A program made the position numbers and the translations under genes. From CAZLNO01 sp964561005 (lineage in GTDB: Bacteria > Pseudomonadota > Alphaproteobacteria > Kiloniellales > Rhodovibrionaceae), in NCBI GenBank assembly GCA_964561005.1, contig CAZLNO010000057.1, positions 1-25,478 on the forward strand: a DNA stretch of 25,478 nucleotides, written 5' to 3'. The stretch's first letter is position 1, and every line of letters begins with the position of its first letter. This document shows positions 23,765 through 25,478 of this stretch, in pieces. Under the pieces are notes generated by a model. It did not search any database. It had not been told where the DNA came from and saw nothing but the letters and a program-made list of their open reading frames with translations.

Positions 23765-24550
23765 ATGTCGATCGACAGCGACAAGGTGGACCCGAAGACG
23801 CTGACGGTCCTGGTGACCGGCGCCACCTCCGGCTTCGGCGCGGCCACGGCGCAGCGCTTCCACGAGGCCGGCAGCAAGGTGATCATCGCCGGCCGCCGCA
23901 AGGAGCGCCTGGACGAGATGGCGAACCAACTGGGCGGCGCGCGCGTGCACGCGGTGCGGCTCGACGTCCGCGACCGCGCCGCCGTGCAGCGGCTGCCGGA
24001 CGAGCTGCCCGCCGAGTTCGCCGAGGTCGACGTGCTGGTGAACAACGCCGGCCTCGCCCTCGGCCTGGAGCCGGCCCAGGAGGCCCAGTGGGACGACTGG
24101 GAGACCATGGTCGACACCAACGTGAAGGGCCTGATGTACTGCAGCCGCGCCTTCCTTCCGGGCATGTGCCAGCGCGACCGCGGCCACATCGTGAACCTGG
24201 GCTCCGTCGCGGCCACCTACCCCTACCCCGGCGGAAACGTCTACGGCGCCACCAAGGCCTTCGTGCAGCAGTTCTCGCTGAACCTGCGCGCCGATCTGCT
24301 GGGCTACAACGTGCGGATCACCGACATCGAGCCGGGCCTGGCGGAAACCGAGTTCTCGCTGGTGCGCTTCAAGGGTGATTCGGAAAAGGCCAAGAAGCCC
24401 TACGAGGGCCTGCCGCCGCTGCGGCCCGCGGATGTCGCGGAAACAATCTATTGGAGCGCGACCTTGCCGCGGCACGTGAACGTGAACCGAATGGAGGTCA
24501 TGACCGTCATGCAGGCCTTCAACCCGTTCAAGTTCCACAAGACGGAATAG
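23765..24550 (+). CDS. Short-chain dehydrogenase, YdfG-like
   Basis: A 261-residue classical SDR. The Rossmann cofactor motif TGATSGFG is at 18-25, and GRR at 43-45 after strand 2 indicates NADP preference. The NNAG motif is at 93-96 and the catalytic residues are S147, Y160 and K164 (YGATK). The C-terminus VNVNRMEVMTVMQAFNPF resembles YdfG, which oxidises L-allo-threonine/serine and 3-hydroxy acids such as malonic semialdehyde partners. GAGGGAGGAGACAGC gives a strong ribosome site. It begins 23 bases after mazG and is convergent with the next gene, 9 bases away. The exact substrate cannot be fixed from sequence. Confidence 0.93.
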   Translation: MSIDSDKVDPKTLTVLVTGATSGFGAATAQRFHEAGSKVIIAGRRKERLDEMANQLGGARVHAVRLDVRDRAAVQRLPDELPAEFAEVDVLVNNAGLALGLEPAQEAQWDDWETMVDTNVKGLMYCSRAFLPGMCQRDRGHIVNLGSVAATYPYPGGNVYGATKAFVQQFSLNLRADLLGYNVRITDIEPGLAETEFSLVRFKGDSEKAKKPYEGLPPLRPADVAETIYWSATLPRHVNVNRMEVMTVMQAFNPFKFHKTE

Positions 24551-24559
24551 CCGCGCGCG

Positions 24560-25372
24560 TCACGCCTCGCCGAACAGGCAGGCGTGCAGCGTCCGCCAGC
24601 TCGCCTCGTCCGGGGCCAGCAGCAGGCCGTCGCTGTCGCGGCGCAGCGGGCTATAGGCCCGGCCGTCCAGCAGCCGGGCCACACCGCCGGCCTCGGTGAA
24701 AAGCAGGGCGCCCGGCGCGTGATCCCAGGGCGCCAGCTTGGTAAAGAAGGCGAAGTGCTGCTGGCCGGCGGCCAGGCGGACGTACTCCGCCCCCGCGCAG
24801 CGCAGGCTCTTCAACGCGTTGACCCGGTGCCGCCGCTTGTCGAGGCGACGGCTGATCTCGCGGCTGCCGAACTGGCCGGCGTGGAGCGTCCCCGACATCG
24901 CGGCGGGCGACATCGGAGCCACCGCCACGCGCAGGCGCATGCCGTCCAGCAAGGCGCCGCCGCCCAGCTCCGCCCGCGCCGTGCGGCCGGCCAGCGGGTC
25001 GTGAATCCAGGCGGCCAGCGTCTCGCCGCCGCGCACCAGAGCCACCATCACGGCAAAGGGTTCGCGCCCGCGCGCGAAGTTGCCGGTGCCGTCGACCGGG
25101 TCCACGACCCAGACCGGCGCCTCCCCGGCGAGATAGTCCATGACCGCGACGTCGCGCGCGCTCGCCTCCTCGCCCAGCACGACCGAGCCGGGCCAGAGGT
25201 CCCTGAGCCGGGCCTCCAGTTGCCGCTCGGCGGCCTCGTCGGCCACGGTGACGAGTTCGCCCGCCGCCTTCTCGCGCACCTCGCCCTCGGCCAGGCGCCG
25301 GAAGCGCGGCAGCACCTCCTCCGCCGCCACCTCCGCGATCAGGTGGGTCACGCTGTCGATGTCGAGACGCAT
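24560..25372 (-). CDS. Inositol monophosphatase-family phosphatase
   Basis: A 270-residue Mg2+-dependent, Li+-sensitive type sugar/nucleotide phosphatase. The metal motifs are LGEEAS (Glu68/69), VVDPVDGTGNFA (D91, D94) and the C-terminal LAPWDHAPGALL. The substrate may be inositol-1-phosphate, histidinol phosphate, PAP or another small phosphate; neighbours do not decide. The start at 25372 is preferred: ACGAAGG sits 5-8 bases upstream and the protein then begins at the domain edge. An in-frame ATG at 25429 would add 19 residues running into the repeat element upstream. Confidence 0.92.
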   Translation of the reverse strand: MRLDIDSVTHLIAEVAAEEVLPRFRRLAEGEVREKAAGELVTVADEAAERQLEARLRDLWPGSVVLGEEASARDVAVMDYLAGEAPVWVVDPVDGTGNFARGREPFAVMVALVRGGETLAAWIHDPLAGRTARAELGGGALLDGMRLRVAVAPMSPAAMSGTLHAGQFGSREISRRLDKRRHRVNALKSLRCAGAEYVRLAAGQQHFAFFTKLAPWDHAPGALLFTEAGGVARLLDGRAYSPLRRDSDGLLLAPDEASWRTLHACLFGEA

Positions 25373-25423
25373 GCGGGCCTTCGTGTCATACCAGCGAGCC
25401 TGTGAAATCGACCACTCCGTCAA

Positions 25424-25474
25424 CCTCATGCTTGGCGTCCCGCCGACTTCGTGTCCGACAAGCTCAGCATGAGG
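25424..25474. repeat. REP-like hairpin with CCTCATGCT arms
   Basis: CCTCATGCT (25424-25432) and AGCATGAGG (25466-25474) are perfect 9-bp inverted arms around a 33-base loop. The right side, read as GACAAGCTCAGCATGAGG, matches a type of dispersed extragenic palindrome (CTCAnnnTGAGCTTGTC-like) that I recall being abundant in many GC-rich proteobacterial genomes. It lies upstream of the phosphatase gene at the window edge and may continue beyond it. No second copy was seen in this window. Confidence 0.55.
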
Positions 25475-25478
25475 ACCT

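Overview
The window is about 25.5 kb of very GC-rich DNA with dense, short-gapped genes. It looks like a chromosomal segment of an alphaproteobacterium, probably of the Rhodospirillales type. The reasons are the housekeeping order rlpA - dacC - tmk - holB - metG - tatD - MBL hydrolase, a cysteine-poor methionyl-tRNA synthetase, and an HWE-family histidine kinase. The taxonomic placement is inference. I saw no tRNA, rRNA, CRISPR array or complete insertion sequence.

Layout. (1) 206-2506: a secreted RTX metalloprotease-like protein (metzincin domain, RTX repeats, Ig-like domain, two DUF4214 units) behind an AT-richer leader with paired repeats. (2) 2537-5802: a small metabolic cluster. On the minus strand are a BesD-like Fe(II)/2-oxoglutarate oxygenase and an M24 enzyme that keeps the six-ligand metal spacing of the DMSP lyase DddP but has Gly where I expect the catalytic Asp. 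A LysR regulator is divergent from them. (3) 5886-9437: cell-wall genes (MltB-type transglycosylase, RlpA with SPOR domain, PBP5-type carboxypeptidase), followed without a break by (4) 9453-15303: tmk, holB, metG, tatD, a PhnP-like beta-lactamase-fold hydrolase, DUF1499 and a Nudix hydrolase, spaced or overlapped like one long transcription unit.

(5) 15304-16389 is a decayed stretch. The signal peptide of a TRAP solute-binding protein (DctP) runs into the last ~60 residues of a TRAP large permease (DctM). After this come ~250 bp without a gene but with a neat inverted repeat, and then a Crp/Fnr regulator lacking its effector-binding domain. (6) 16456-20090: a 1083-residue CheB-CheR-PAS-coiled coil-PAS-HWE kinase fusion with an overlapping single-domain response regulator and a possible EcfG-type promoter. 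(7) 20130-22469, minus strand: an LpxH-like metallophosphoesterase and a PIG-V-like GT-C membrane glycosyltransferase. (8) 22575-25372: a small unknown protein, MazG, an SDR oxidoreductase, and a convergent inositol-monophosphatase-family enzyme. A REP-like hairpin lies at the window edge.

The points that best repay follow-up are the oxygenase/M24/LysR cluster, which may be an uncharacterised small-molecule pathway, and the TRAP/Crp deletion scar. All family calls are from reading motifs by eye; no database search was possible.
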